Below are positions 51,446 to 59,541 of a stretch of 64,000 bases of DNA, one piece after another. A program made the position numbers and the translations under genes. The DNA comes from Clostridium sp. (lineage in GTDB: Bacteria; Bacillota; Clostridia; Clostridiales; Clostridiaceae): contig JARKVD010000021.1 of NCBI GenBank assembly GCA_029851835.1, positions 1 through 64,000 of the forward strand, read 5' to 3'. Position 1 is the stretch's first letter; every line of letters begins with the position of its first letter. Below the pieces are notes generated by a model. That model was not told where the DNA came from, searched no databases, and saw only the letters and a program-made list of their open reading frames with translations.

Positions 51446-51619
51446 AAAAATAAAAAATCTCTAAAGACTGATATCCTTAGAGATTTAAACTTCTATAATC
51501 TCCATAGATACCTTGCCACATGCAAATAGGCCTATATCTATGGCTTCATTTTTAAACCATAATTATAAGGCCGTTAATCTATGATGATGAATATGTAATT
51601 CGTTTAGTGTATTTCTCAT
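51446..51619 (-). promoter_or_regulatory. Histidine leader-peptide attenuator of hisS
   Basis: The leader ORF (51619-51563) is followed by possible alternative stems. GGCCTTATA, which overlaps the end of the ORF, can pair with TATAGGCC (about 51528-51535). CCATAGATA can pair with TATCTATGG (51535-51543 with 51502-51510). GAGATT (around 51498) can pair with AATCTC, the 5' arm of the terminator. The terminator stem is AATCTCTAAGG / CTTTAGAGATT (51486-51456) and ends in TTTTTTATTTTT. Which pairings are mutually exclusive was judged by eye only. Confidence 0.75.
51563..51619 (-). CDS. His-rich leader peptide of hisS (18 residues)
   Basis: ATG at 51619, 9 nt after AGGAG. The peptide is MRNTLNELHIHHHRLTAL: four His codons within five positions (CAT ATT CAT CAT CAT). 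This is the layout of amino-acid biosynthesis leader peptides such as hisL, where ribosome stalling at His codons signals low charged tRNA-His. The gene downstream is histidyl-tRNA synthetase, which makes chance unlikely. Clostridial hisS genes are more often controlled by T-boxes; no T-box sequence is present here. Confidence 0.8.
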   Translation of the reverse strand: MRNTLNELHIHHHRLTAL

Positions 51620-51634
51620 TATAATCATCTCCTA

Positions 51635-51709
51635 TAAGTGAACATCCAAATCTTTGATTTGGTTAATGAAACTTACTCCTTAGAATGAATATGAAAAGGA
51701 GTTTCCTTA
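51635..51709 (-). repeat. Dispersed structured repeat, copy R11
   Basis: TAAGTGAACATCCAAATC, GATTTGGTTAATG, AACTTACTCCTTAG, AAAGGAGTTTCCTTA. It fills the 5' leader between the hisS promoter and the ribosome binding site of the His-rich peptide. Confidence 0.92.
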
Positions 51710-51715
51710 ATAAAT

Positions 51716-51744
51716 AATCTATCACTTTCTAAAATATCTGTCAA
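51716..51744 (-). promoter_or_regulatory. Sigma-A promoter of the hisS leader
   Basis: On the minus strand TTGACA (51744-51739) and TAGATT (51721-51716) with 17 bp between. The predicted start site is at about 51709, the edge of repeat copy R11. Confidence 0.75.
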
Positions 51745-51987
51745 TAAGTTTAGTTTTTAGTAACTGATGAATAAGAAATTTTGTCTTTTTGCGAGTAGAC
51801 GAAGGTAAGAAATTACATGTGTAAATAATAGAAGCAGATTTAAGGCGAATTAATAAAAAAAATCATATTCTATGACAGAAATTTTCAATTGAAAAATACC
51901 TGAAACATAGTTAATATAACATTAACGGAATGGTAAAAATTTACACTGGATTTACTGTTTTAATTTTTATTTTTAGGGGGGAACGGA
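51745..51987. other. Promoter region of the subtilisin gene
   Basis: AT-rich. TTTTCAATTGAAAA at 51882-51895 is a perfect palindrome and a possible regulator site. No clear promoter was fixed, although TTAATATAAC near 51910 could be a -10 region. GGGGGGAA precedes the subtilisin start. Confidence 0.4.
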
Positions 51988-54900
51988 ATGAATCTAAAAA
52001 AAGTCATGGCTATTGGAATTGCACTTTCAATAGTAACTGGGTCTAGCGGATCTGCATTTGCTTCAGAAACTAAGCTATTGCAAACTTTAAATGCAGAGAA
52101 AAATAAGGTTACAAAACTGGAGACACAGATTTCTGCGGAAGAAGGTCTACAGAGCATTAATGACTCTGACACAGTTAGAGTTATAGTTGAACTAGAGGAG
52201 CAGCCAGTAATAGAAAGGGCTACAGCCGAAGGTATAAAAATTCAAGATATGAGTGCGTCTCAACTTGAAGGATTCCAAAAAGCAATATTAAGTCAGCAGA
52301 AATCAGTTCAAAAGACTATTAAATCAAAGGGTGTAAGTCTTAATGTCCTTAATAGTTTTACAAATGTAGTTAATGGATTTAGTGCTGAGACTACATTGGC
52401 AGAGGCTAAGAAGATTGAAGGTATGTCAGGGGTTAAGTCAGTTACTATTGCTAACGAATATGAAAGACCTGAACCAGAAATGAACTACAGTGGAGATATT
52501 ACTGATACAGTGCCTACTTGGAACCTTGGTTATAAGGGAGAAGGTACAGTAATTTCAATTATTGATACAGGTGTAGATTCATCTCATAGAGATATGACAC
52601 TTACAAAGCCTAAAAAGGCTGAACTTCAAATTGACGAAGTAGAAGAGATAGTAGCAGAAAAGAATTTACCAGGTACTTATAGAACTTCAAAGGTTCCATA
52701 TGGATACAACTATATGGATAATAACCAGGAGATTCTAGATTTAGGACCAGATGCAAGCGAGCATGGAATGCATGTTGCAGGTATTGCAGCTGCCAATGGA
52801 AATGTTGAAAAAGGCGGTATAAAGGGAACAGCACCAGAGGCTCAAGTCCTTGCCATGAAAGTATTTGGAAACAATCCTTCAATGCCATCAACTTTTGGAG
52901 ATGTAATAATTAAAGCTATAGACGATTCAGTTATTCTTGGAGCAGATGTTATTAACATGAGTTTAGGTTCAACGGCTGCTTTTGTTAATGATGAAGATCC
53001 AGAACAAATGGCTGTAAATAGAGCTGTTGATAATGGCGTTGTAGTAGCTGTATCTGCAGGAAACTCTAATGTTTTTGGTAGTGGACATGATAATCCATAT
53101 GCTGAAAATCCAGATTACGGTGTAGTTGGAGCACCAGGGCTTGCTACTGATTCACTTCAAGTGGCATCTATAGAAAATAGTAAAATGACTGGATACGGTG
53201 TTGAATTTACCATTGATGGAGTAAATAAGGTGTATCCATATACTAGTTCAGGAACAGATGTATTATCAGTTTTAAAAGGTAAGGAACTTAAAGTTGTAGA
53301 TTGTGGATTAGGTGGTCTTCCAGAGCACTTCCCAGCAGAGGTGGCAGGAAATGTTGCATTAATTGAGCGTGGTACCTATGATTTTACATCTAAAATTATC
53401 AATGCAGAGAAGGCAGGAGCAGTTGCAGTCATAGTATATAATAATGCTGGTGGTGGAGATGAACTTATCAATATGATGTACCCAGAGGGCGGAAAGATTC
53501 CAGCTATGTTTGTTGGAAATACTGCAGGAGTTGAAATTAGAGAAAATTCAACTGAGAGTGGGTTCACAGTAGCGTTCAAGGGCACACAAGCAATAGCTAA
53601 TAATCCAGCAGCAGGAAGCATGTCATCATTTACATCTTGGGGAACAACTCCAAACTTAGAAATCAAGCCTGAAATTACAGGCGTTGGTGGAAATGTATGG
53701 TCAACTGCTCAAAATAATGGATATCAAAATATGAGTGGTACTTCTATGGCATCTCCAAACGTAGCTGGTGGTGCAGCATTAATCGTTGAGAGAGTTGAAA
53801 AAGACTTCCCAGAATTAACAGGCGAAGCTAAGGCAAAGCTGATTAAGAAAATCATGATGAGTACAGCAACACCACATGTGGATAATGGTAATTATCAATC
53901 TTTAGCAGCTCCAAGTGGTGCTAACTATACATCACCAAGAAGACAGGGTGCTGGAGTTATGAATTTATATAATGCAGCTACTACGCCAGCGATAGTTACA
54001 GATAACACAAGTGACGAATGTAAAGTTAACTTAAAAGAGATTACAGGTGATTCAGCAACATTTACAATCACTGTCACAAACTTTAGCAATAAAGAATTAA
54101 CTTATGTACCTAAGGGAACTGTTCAAACAGATTTAACTGATGGTGAATATAGCTATCTTCAAGCACAAAATATAGTTGATGCAGAAACTAAATCATTCCC
54201 AATGAGCTTTAGTTCAAATGAGCTTGTAGTACCAGCTAATGGAACTGCAGATTTAACTATAACTGTTGATTTAAGTAATGCTGTAACTGGATTTGGTGGA
54301 GCTGCTTTAGAAGAAGTATTTGCAAATGGAGCATATGTTGAAGGATTTGTAACTTTAACAGATAAGGCTGATAATAGTGGACAGTTAAGCATTCCATATA
54401 TGGGATTCAAGGGACAATGGGATAAGGCTCCAGCTATAGATGCTTCTATTTACGATGAAGATAGAGCTACCTTCTACGGCTTTACTTCTATAGCTACTCA
54501 TACTGGAGGCGGAAACTACGATTTCTTAGGTGTTAACCAACCAGGTAAGGTTGCAGATGCAACTAAAATTGGATTCTCACCAAATAAAGATAACTCAATC
54601 GATACAATAACCCCTGTACTTTCTTATTTAAGAAATGTAAAAGAGTTACAGATTGAAATCCTTGATGAAAATGGTGGAGTAATTAGAAACCTAGCAGAGG
54701 AGTTTAATTTAAGAAAGCATTACTATGATGGAAATCCTAAAAATCCTAAATATCATATTATAGAGGCGGCTACTTGGGATGGAGTTGCTAATAATAAGCT
54801 TGTTAAGGATGGGGATTACACTTACAGGGTAAAAGCTTTAGTAGATTATGAAGGAGCAGAGTGGCAAACCTATGATTTCCCAGTTAAGGTTGATACTGTT

Positions 54901-57048
54901 GCACCAACAGTTGATGAGGATAGCATAGAGTATGATGATAAAGCCCAAACGCTAACTGTAGTTGCAGAGGATAATAATGAAGACTTTATCTATAAGTATG
55001 CCTTAGTTGCAGATGGTAAAGTTGTATTAGAAAATGAAACAGGCGCATTTAAGCTTGGGGATATTAAACCAAATCAATGTACTTTAGAGGTTTATGATTA
55101 TGCTGGAAATAAGACTGTTGTTGATTTAACAGATGTGGTTCCAGGTAAATATCAAGAGCCAACAGGACCAGCAGAAGGAGATAAGACAATTCCAACAGTA
55201 ATGGTTACTGGACCAGAATTCTTTGGAATAATAAACACTAGTGAAGCTGTAGTTACAGGTACTATAAAAGATGTTTCAGCTATATCACAATTTAAAGTTA
55301 ATGGTGTTAATACTCCTATTAAATTCAATAAGAGTACAGGAGTATGGGAATTCTCTACTACAGTAACATTAGAGGATGGATATCACAGCATAGATGTTTA
55401 TGCTAGGGATGCAGCAGGAAATGAAATAGATTTTGCTCATAAGTTATTTGTTGATACAACAGCTCCAGTTGTTGTGCTTGGAGACATTCCAACAGAAACA
55501 ACAGATGATAAAGTATTAGTTAAAGCTTTAGTTAGTGATAATTTACCGAGCTTAAAAGTTAAGGTTAATGGAAATGTGGTTAAGACTATAGCTCCAGATT
55601 GGGAGTATATGGATAGTTTAGAGCCAGCAAGTTATGACTTAGCTTATGAAGTTAGCTTAGTAGATGGTGAAAACTTAATTATAATTGAAGCAGCAGATGA
55701 CGCTGGACATCTTACAACTGTACAATTAGTTGTAAATAAGGTTGATGAAGTTGTTGATACAGAGGCACCAGCAGCACCAATAGTTACAGTGGTTGATGAT
55801 ATGCTAACAATAGTAGCAGCTGATGAAAATACAACGACATTACAATATAGTCTTGATGGTATAACTTGGAATGAATATACAGAGGCTATTAAGGTTCCAC
55901 AAAACACAACTATCTATGTTAGAGCTTTAAATGCAGCAGGAAATCCAAGTCAAGTTTTAGAGTATAAGTCTTCTGAAATAGAAAAGCCAGATACAGTAGC
56001 TCCTAATAAACCAACAATGTCATTGAAGGATGGGTTAGTAGTAATTGAGTCTGCTGATGAGGATACAGCTAAAATAGAATATAGTTTAGATAAAGAAAAT
56101 TGGAAAGAATATACTGGACCAGTAGAAGTTAAAGAAAATGCAACAATCTATGCTGTAGCTAAAGATTCAGCAGGAAATGTTAGTGAAATATCAGAGTTTA
56201 AGGTTCCTGAAACAGAAAAACCAGATACAGAGGCTCCCAAGGCACCAGTAGTATCATTTAAGGATGGTGCAGTAGTAATGGTAGCGGCTGATGAAGATAC
56301 AGTTAAGATAGAATATAGCTTAGATAAGGAAAATTGGAAGGAATATGTTAACCCAATAAAGGTTGATGCAAAAGCTGAGTTCTATGTAAGAGCTATAGAT
56401 GCAGCTGGAAATGTTAGTGAAATTTCAGAATATATTATGCCAGATGGAGAGAATCAAAATCCAGATCCAGAAAAACCAACACCAGAAAAACCAGCAATGC
56501 CAGAGATAGCTGAAAAAGATGGGGTTGTAACAATTACTGCTTCAGATGAGCTTACAGATAAGCTTGAATATAGCTTAGATGGTGGTAAAACATGGGTACC
56601 TTATACTGAAGCTGTAAAAGTAGCAGAAAAGGCGACAATTCAAGTTAGAGCTATAAATGTTATAGGTGATCAAATAGCTATCAGTGATGTGGATGAATAC
56701 ACAGTACCAGATAGAACAGCTCCTAAGGCTCCTAGGATGTCTGCTAATAAGAATATGGTAACAATAACAGCTAAAGATGAGGATGTTGTTAAGATTGAGT
56801 ATAGCTTCGATAAGGAAACTTGGACAGAGTACAAGGATCCAGTAAAACTTGCTGCTAAGAAGACTATGTATGCTAGAGCAATCGATGAAGCAGGTAATGT
56901 AAGTGAAATTTCTAAATTCACTATGCCTTCATCAGGAAACAGCTTACCACAAACAGGTGCAATGGTTGGTTCTGGATTAATGGCAGTAGGCGGAATTGTT
57001 GCTGCAGCATTTGGAGTTATAATGCTTAAAAAGAGAAACAGAAAATAA
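51988..57048 (+). CDS. Cell-wall-anchored S8 subtilisin (C5a peptidase/lactocepin type)
   Basis: A 1686-residue surface protease: signal peptide (residues 1-26, ending AFA), an I9-type propeptide (about 55-155), and an S8 domain with Asp193 in IIDTGVDS, His259 in EHGMHVAGIAAANG and Ser586 in SGTSMASPNVAGG. A PA domain is inserted near 410-530. Fn3-like and FlgD-like domains follow (to about 1100), then Ig-like domains. Five repeats of about 75 residues start near 1259, 1337, 1416, 1501 and 1578 (core IEYSLDKENWKEY). The sortase motif LPQTG is at about 1653-1657, then a membrane segment and KKRNRK. No sortase gene is in the window. It probably degrades extracellular proteins. Confidence 0.93.
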   Translation: MNLKKVMAIGIALSIVTGSSGSAFASETKLLQTLNAEKNKVTKLETQISAEEGLQSINDSDTVRVIVELEEQPVIERATAEGIKIQDMSASQLEGFQKAILSQQKSVQKTIKSKGVSLNVLNSFTNVVNGFSAETTLAEAKKIEGMSGVKSVTIANEYERPEPEMNYSGDITDTVPTWNLGYKGEGTVISIIDTGVDSSHRDMTLTKPKKAELQIDEVEEIVAEKNLPGTYRTSKVPYGYNYMDNNQEILDLGPDASEHGMHVAGIAAANGNVEKGGIKGTAPEAQVLAMKVFGNNPSMPSTFGDVIIKAIDDSVILGADVINMSLGSTAAFVNDEDPEQMAVNRAVDNGVVVAVSAGNSNVFGSGHDNPYAENPDYGVVGAPGLATDSLQVASIENSKMTGYGVEFTIDGVNKVYPYTSSGTDVLSVLKGKELKVVDCGLGGLPEHFPAEVAGNVALIERGTYDFTSKIINAEKAGAVAVIVYNNAGGGDELINMMYPEGGKIPAMFVGNTAGVEIRENSTESGFTVAFKGTQAIANNPAAGSMSSFTSWGTTPNLEIKPEITGVGGNVWSTAQNNGYQNMSGTSMASPNVAGGAALIVERVEKDFPELTGEAKAKLIKKIMMSTATPHVDNGNYQSLAAPSGANYTSPRRQGAGVMNLYNAATTPAIVTDNTSDECKVNLKEITGDSATFTITVTNFSNKELTYVPKGTVQTDLTDGEYSYLQAQNIVDAETKSFPMSFSSNELVVPANGTADLTITVDLSNAVTGFGGAALEEVFANGAYVEGFVTLTDKADNSGQLSIPYMGFKGQWDKAPAIDASIYDEDRATFYGFTSIATHTGGGNYDFLGVNQPGKVADATKIGFSPNKDNSIDTITPVLSYLRNVKELQIEILDENGGVIRNLAEEFNLRKHYYDGNPKNPKYHIIEAATWDGVANNKLVKDGDYTYRVKALVDYEGAEWQTYDFPVKVDTVAPTVDEDSIEYDDKAQTLTVVAEDNNEDFIYKYALVADGKVVLENETGAFKLGDIKPNQCTLEVYDYAGNKTVVDLTDVVPGKYQEPTGPAEGDKTIPTVMVTGPEFFGIINTSEAVVTGTIKDVSAISQFKVNGVNTPIKFNKSTGVWEFSTTVTLEDGYHSIDVYARDAAGNEIDFAHKLFVDTTAPVVVLGDIPTETTDDKVLVKALVSDNLPSLKVKVNGNVVKTIAPDWEYMDSLEPASYDLAYEVSLVDGENLIIIEAADDAGHLTTVQLVVNKVDEVVDTEAPAAPIVTVVDDMLTIVAADENTTTLQYSLDGITWNEYTEAIKVPQNTTIYVRALNAAGNPSQVLEYKSSEIEKPDTVAPNKPTMSLKDGLVVIESADEDTAKIEYSLDKENWKEYTGPVEVKENATIYAVAKDSAGNVSEISEFKVPETEKPDTEAPKAPVVSFKDGAVVMVAADEDTVKIEYSLDKENWKEYVNPIKVDAKAEFYVRAIDAAGNVSEISEYIMPDGENQNPDPEKPTPEKPAMPEIAEKDGVVTITASDELTDKLEYSLDGGKTWVPYTEAVKVAEKATIQVRAINVIGDQIAISDVDEYTVPDRTAPKAPRMSANKNMVTITAKDEDVVKIEYSFDKETWTEYKDPVKLAAKKTMYARAIDEAGNVSEISKFTMPSSGNSLPQTGAMVGSGLMAVGGIVAAAFGVIMLKKRNRK

Positions 57049-57074
57049 TAACTTTAATTATTAATTTCTAAATA

Positions 57075-57113
57075 AAAAAGGATATTTCGGAGCTAGTCCG
57101 AAATATCCTTTTT
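57075..57113. terminator. Bidirectional intrinsic terminator
   Basis: A perfect 17-bp stem AAAAAGGATATTTCGGA / TCCGAAATATCCTTTTT with loop GCTAG, between the subtilisin and MerR genes. Confidence 0.95.
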
Positions 57114-57147
57114 CAATCATTTTTAATTCTAAATTTTCAATTTTACA

Positions 57148-57933
57148 TTAATTTAAGTTATCACAATAAATTATCATGGCATCACTTAAAAACTGTGCAA
57201 GACCGTCACCATACTTATCAATATTTTCAGTAAAGCGTTCATCAGCAGTATACATTAGAGCCAGACCTCTGAAGATTTCAGGAGTACAGTTGTAGAAGTT
57301 TTTTGTAATGTGATTTCTCCACTGTTCTACTAAAATTTGAACCTCTTTGTCAGATGGATCTCTGTCCATTAATTTAGCTAAGCCGCTGTATATTTCACCA
57401 GCTTCACCCATTATATTTTCCCAATCAGCTTTGCCATATTTGGCAGTTTTCTTTTGTGATTCTTTGTAGGCATCACTATTTCCATAACGTTCTTTAGTTT
57501 CCTGTGCATATTTAGCTTTATGATTCTCTATATCTTTCATATCAAATGGTTTAAACATTTCTTTTTTATTCATTTCTTTTCCTCCTTCAAGAGATAATAA
57601 TGTTTTATCTAGGGAAGCTATTATATTGTCAAGTCTTTGTCTTTTTTCTATAAGCAGCTGACGGTGAACTCCAAGGCAGTGAGCTTTATCAAAGTCAGGA
57701 CTATTTAATATATTTTTTATTTCGTCCAATGAAAAATCTAGTTCTCTAAAAAAGAGAATCTGCTGCAGCTTTTCTAATTCTTCATTACCGTAAAATCTAT
57801 AGCCTGAATCACTTATATAGCATGGTTTTAGTAAATTAATAGCATCATAATGATGGAGTGTGCGCACTGTTACTCCAGCCATGTTTGATACTTCTTTGAT
57901 TTTATAAAGTTTAGCTTTAGATGTTCCTGCCAT
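57148..57933 (-). CDS. MerR family regulator with TipAS ligand domain
   Basis: A 261-residue activator. Residues about 10-80 are the MerR winged helix (YKIKEVSNMAGVTVRTLHHY, DAINLLKPCYISDSGYRFYG), followed by a coiled-coil dimer helix with LLIEKRQRLDNIIASLDKTL. From about 120 to the end is a TipAS domain, which in TipAL and Mta binds thiopeptides or other antibiotics and triggers transcription of pump genes. An ATG with GAAGGTGATT upstream is the start. The divergent neighbours (lipoprotein fragment, GNAT) or the ABC exporter may be targets, but no 19-bp MerR promoter was found. Confidence 0.9.
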   Translation of the reverse strand: MAGTSKAKLYKIKEVSNMAGVTVRTLHHYDAINLLKPCYISDSGYRFYGNEELEKLQQILFFRELDFSLDEIKNILNSPDFDKAHCLGVHRQLLIEKRQRLDNIIASLDKTLLSLEGGKEMNKKEMFKPFDMKDIENHKAKYAQETKERYGNSDAYKESQKKTAKYGKADWENIMGEAGEIYSGLAKLMDRDPSDKEVQILVEQWRNHITKNFYNCTPEIFRGLALMYTADERFTENIDKYGDGLAQFLSDAMIIYCDNLN

Positions 57934-58160
57934 TAAATCACCTTCTTTTATTTATTTAGAATTGAAAAAAGTTATGAAAAAATTTTATTACTAGCTTTCC
58001 CTTAATTTAATAATAAACTATGACGTAATGTTAGAGTCAACTGTAAATAGTAATTTATATATATTAATTTAATGGGAAAAATAGGATAAAATTAAATATA
58101 TATAACTTGAGGCTACAAGTGATACAGTAATATAAAAATTAAATTATAAGGAGGGTTTTC

Positions 58161-58375
58161 ATGAAAAGCTAATGATATGTATGTTTTTAACTTTATGGAT
58201 TCTTTGTTTAGGTGATTGTGACAATAAAGGTACTGCTGATGTGAAAATTCGAATAGGAGAATCACCACACTTTACTGAAGAAGAGATAGCTGAAGTAATA
58301 AATCTAGTGAAGAAAGCATTAAAGGGGGAAATTAAATATGTCAAAGGTTATAAGCACAAAGATTCAAGGATTTAA
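58161..58375 (+). pseudogene. Fragment of a small secreted protein family, frameshifted and truncated
   Basis: ATG at 58161 after AAGGAGGG opens only MKS and a stop. In another frame from 58172 a signal-like sequence (MICMFLTLWILCLGDCDNKG) and DVKIRIGESPHFTEEEIAEV follow. The latter resembles the start of the mature part of clostridial lipoproteins with a KFTEEEIxxAV motif, whose C-terminal domain is absent here. The frame runs into the GNAT gene and stops there. Frameshift at the start and loss of the end suggest decay. Confidence 0.5.
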
Positions 58376-58844
58376 TTTGAGATTTGCCACAGAAGAAGAT
58401 GTACCACTAATTTTAAAATTCATAAAAGAGTTGGCAGGTTATGAAAAACTTCTTCATGAGGTTCAGGCCACAGAGAAAATTTTGATGAACTCTTTATTTG
58501 TACGTAAAGGGGCAGAAGTAGTTATTGGAGAATTTGAGGGAGAGCCAGTTGGATTTGCGCTATTCTTCCATAATTTCTCAACCTTCACAGGAAAGCCAGG
58601 ATTATACTTAGAGGATTTATATGTTAGACCGGAAATGAGAGGAAAAGGACTTGGAAAGGCACTTTTATCATTTTTAGCTCATTTAGCAGTAGAAAGAGAC
58701 TGTGGTAGGTTTGAATGGTGGTGCATAGATTGGAATGAACCATCAATAAAATTTTATAAGAGCTTAGGTGCAATACCAATGGATGAGTGGACTGTGTATA
58801 GAGTTTGTGATGAGGCTTTAACTAATTTGGCTAAGGAATTTTAG
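58338..58844 (+). CDS. GNAT N-acetyltransferase, SSAT-like
   Basis: A 168-residue GNAT. The acetyl-CoA loop is EDLYVRPEMRGKGLGKALLS (residues about 94-113), preceded by strands with EGEPVGFALFFHNFSTFTGKPGLYL, a stretch typical of diamine/spermidine acetyltransferases (SSAT/thialysine type). WCIDWNEPSIKFYKSLGA gives the last core motif. It probably acetylates a polyamine or lysine analogue. AAGGGGGAA lies before the ATG, inside the decayed upstream ORF. Confidence 0.87.
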   Translation: MSKVISTKIQGFNLRFATEEDVPLILKFIKELAGYEKLLHEVQATEKILMNSLFVRKGAEVVIGEFEGEPVGFALFFHNFSTFTGKPGLYLEDLYVRPEMRGKGLGKALLSFLAHLAVERDCGRFEWWCIDWNEPSIKFYKSLGAIPMDEWTVYRVCDEALTNLAKEF

Positions 58845-58880
58845 AAAGTTAAAAAATTTCAAGAATTATCAAAAAAGTCG

Positions 58881-58910
58881 TTGACACCTTTTGGAAAAAA
58901 TGTTTATAAT
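58881..58910 (+). promoter_or_regulatory. Sigma-A promoter
   Basis: TTGACA (58881-58886) and TATAAT (58905-58910), both consensus, 18 bp apart, about 65 bp before a 50-codon ORF. Confidence 0.85.
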
Positions 58911-58975
58911 AAATTATAGTAAAAAACTTGAAGTGATAAATAAATTTAGAAATGAAAGAAAGGGAGGTAGGAATT

Positions 58976-59128
58976 ATGTTAAATAATACAAGATTAAATG
59001 GCATGACAATTTGTAATAGACAACTTGAAGGCAATCTTTTTGTCAATGGCATAGGTGCGTCCATTTTTAATAGTAATCAATTTAATAAAAATTATAATAG
59101 TACCCTACCTCAAAATATAGATTTTTAA
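58976..59128 (+). CDS. Orphan small protein, 50 residues
   Basis: ATG 7 nt after AGGGAGGTAGG, behind a consensus promoter and before a terminator. The product is polar and Asn-rich (12 Asn): MLNNTRLNGMTICNRQLEGN, LFVNGIGASIFNSNQFNKNY and a short tail. No membrane segment and no family recognised. In B. subtilis a 54-codon leader ORF (bmrB) precedes the bmrCD exporter genes; position and size are comparable here, but similarity was not established. Confidence 0.6.
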   Translation: MLNNTRLNGMTICNRQLEGNLFVNGIGASIFNSNQFNKNYNSTLPQNIDF

Positions 59129-59155
59129 ATTCGTTTAATTAACTATTTTGTGAGC

Positions 59156-59185
59156 AAAGTCCTAGGGTAACTTAGGACTTTTTTA
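59156..59185 (+). terminator. Intrinsic terminator after the 50-residue ORF
   Basis: AAGTCCTA (from 59157) pairs with TTAGGACTT (to 59180) around GGGTAAC, with six T at the end. Confidence 0.85.
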
Positions 59186-59197
59186 TATTTATTAAGG

Positions 59198-59270
59198 CTT
59201 AAGTGACACTCCGAATCTTTGATTTGGTTAGTGAAACTTACTCCTTCAACCAATGGTGAAGGAGTTTCCT
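59198..59270 (-). repeat. Dispersed structured repeat, copy R12
   Basis: TTAAGTGACACTCC, GAATCtttGATTTGG, AACTTACTCCTTCAACC, GGTGAAGGAGTTTCC, TA at both ends. Confidence 0.92.
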
Positions 59271-59304
59271 AAAGTGAGATTTTAAATCTTCAACTAAAAG
59301 GATA

Positions 59305-59388
59305 ATGAGTTTACTTATGCCTATATATATAACTCATGGCAGCAGTCATGGCTTACCGATGTTAACTAGCCGTAATCTATACCTTTGA
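59305..59388 (+). CDS. Candidate 27-residue leader peptide overlapping a terminator
   Basis: ATG with AAAAGGAT just before it. The peptide begins MSLLMPIYITHGSSHGLP and ends SRNLYL. The last five or six codons form the 5' arm of the terminator hairpin and the TGA stop (59386-59388) lies in its loop. A translating ribosome would therefore control folding of the terminator. The gene downstream is a heterodimeric multidrug ABC exporter, as in drug-inducible ribosome-mediated attenuation. The ribosome binding site is short, so translation is a prediction. Confidence 0.55.
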   Translation: MSLLMPIYITHGSSHGLPMLTSRNLYL

Positions 59389-59412
59389 TGGTATGGATTA
59401 CGGCTTTATTTT
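59368..59412 (+). terminator. Intrinsic terminator/attenuator upstream of the ABC exporter
   Basis: AGCCGTAATCTATACC (59368-59383) pairs with GGTATGGATTACGGCT (59390-59405), one mismatch, loop TTTGAT, followed by a T-rich tract. It lies 130 bp before the exporter gene with no other promoter recognised in between. Confidence 0.9.
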
Positions 59413-59486
59413 ATAAGTGAGCATCCAAATCTATGATTTGGTTAATGCGAACTTACTCCTTCGACCAAAAGGAGAAGGAGTTTCCA
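59413..59486 (-). repeat. Dispersed structured repeat, copy R13
   Basis: TAAGTGAGCATCC, AAATCtatGATTTGG, GAACTTACTCCTTCGACC, GAGAAGGAGTTTCC. It lies between the attenuator and the first exporter gene. Confidence 0.92.
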
Positions 59487-59541
59487 TTGAGGTAGGGTAA
59501 TGACTGCATTAACTTTGGCAGAATTTAGGGAGGGAAAAGAA

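Noticed and set aside
59272-59304. Partial repeat copy (AAGTGAGATTTTAAATC) after R12
   Set aside because: Too short and lacking the second module; similarity may be chance in AT-rich DNA.
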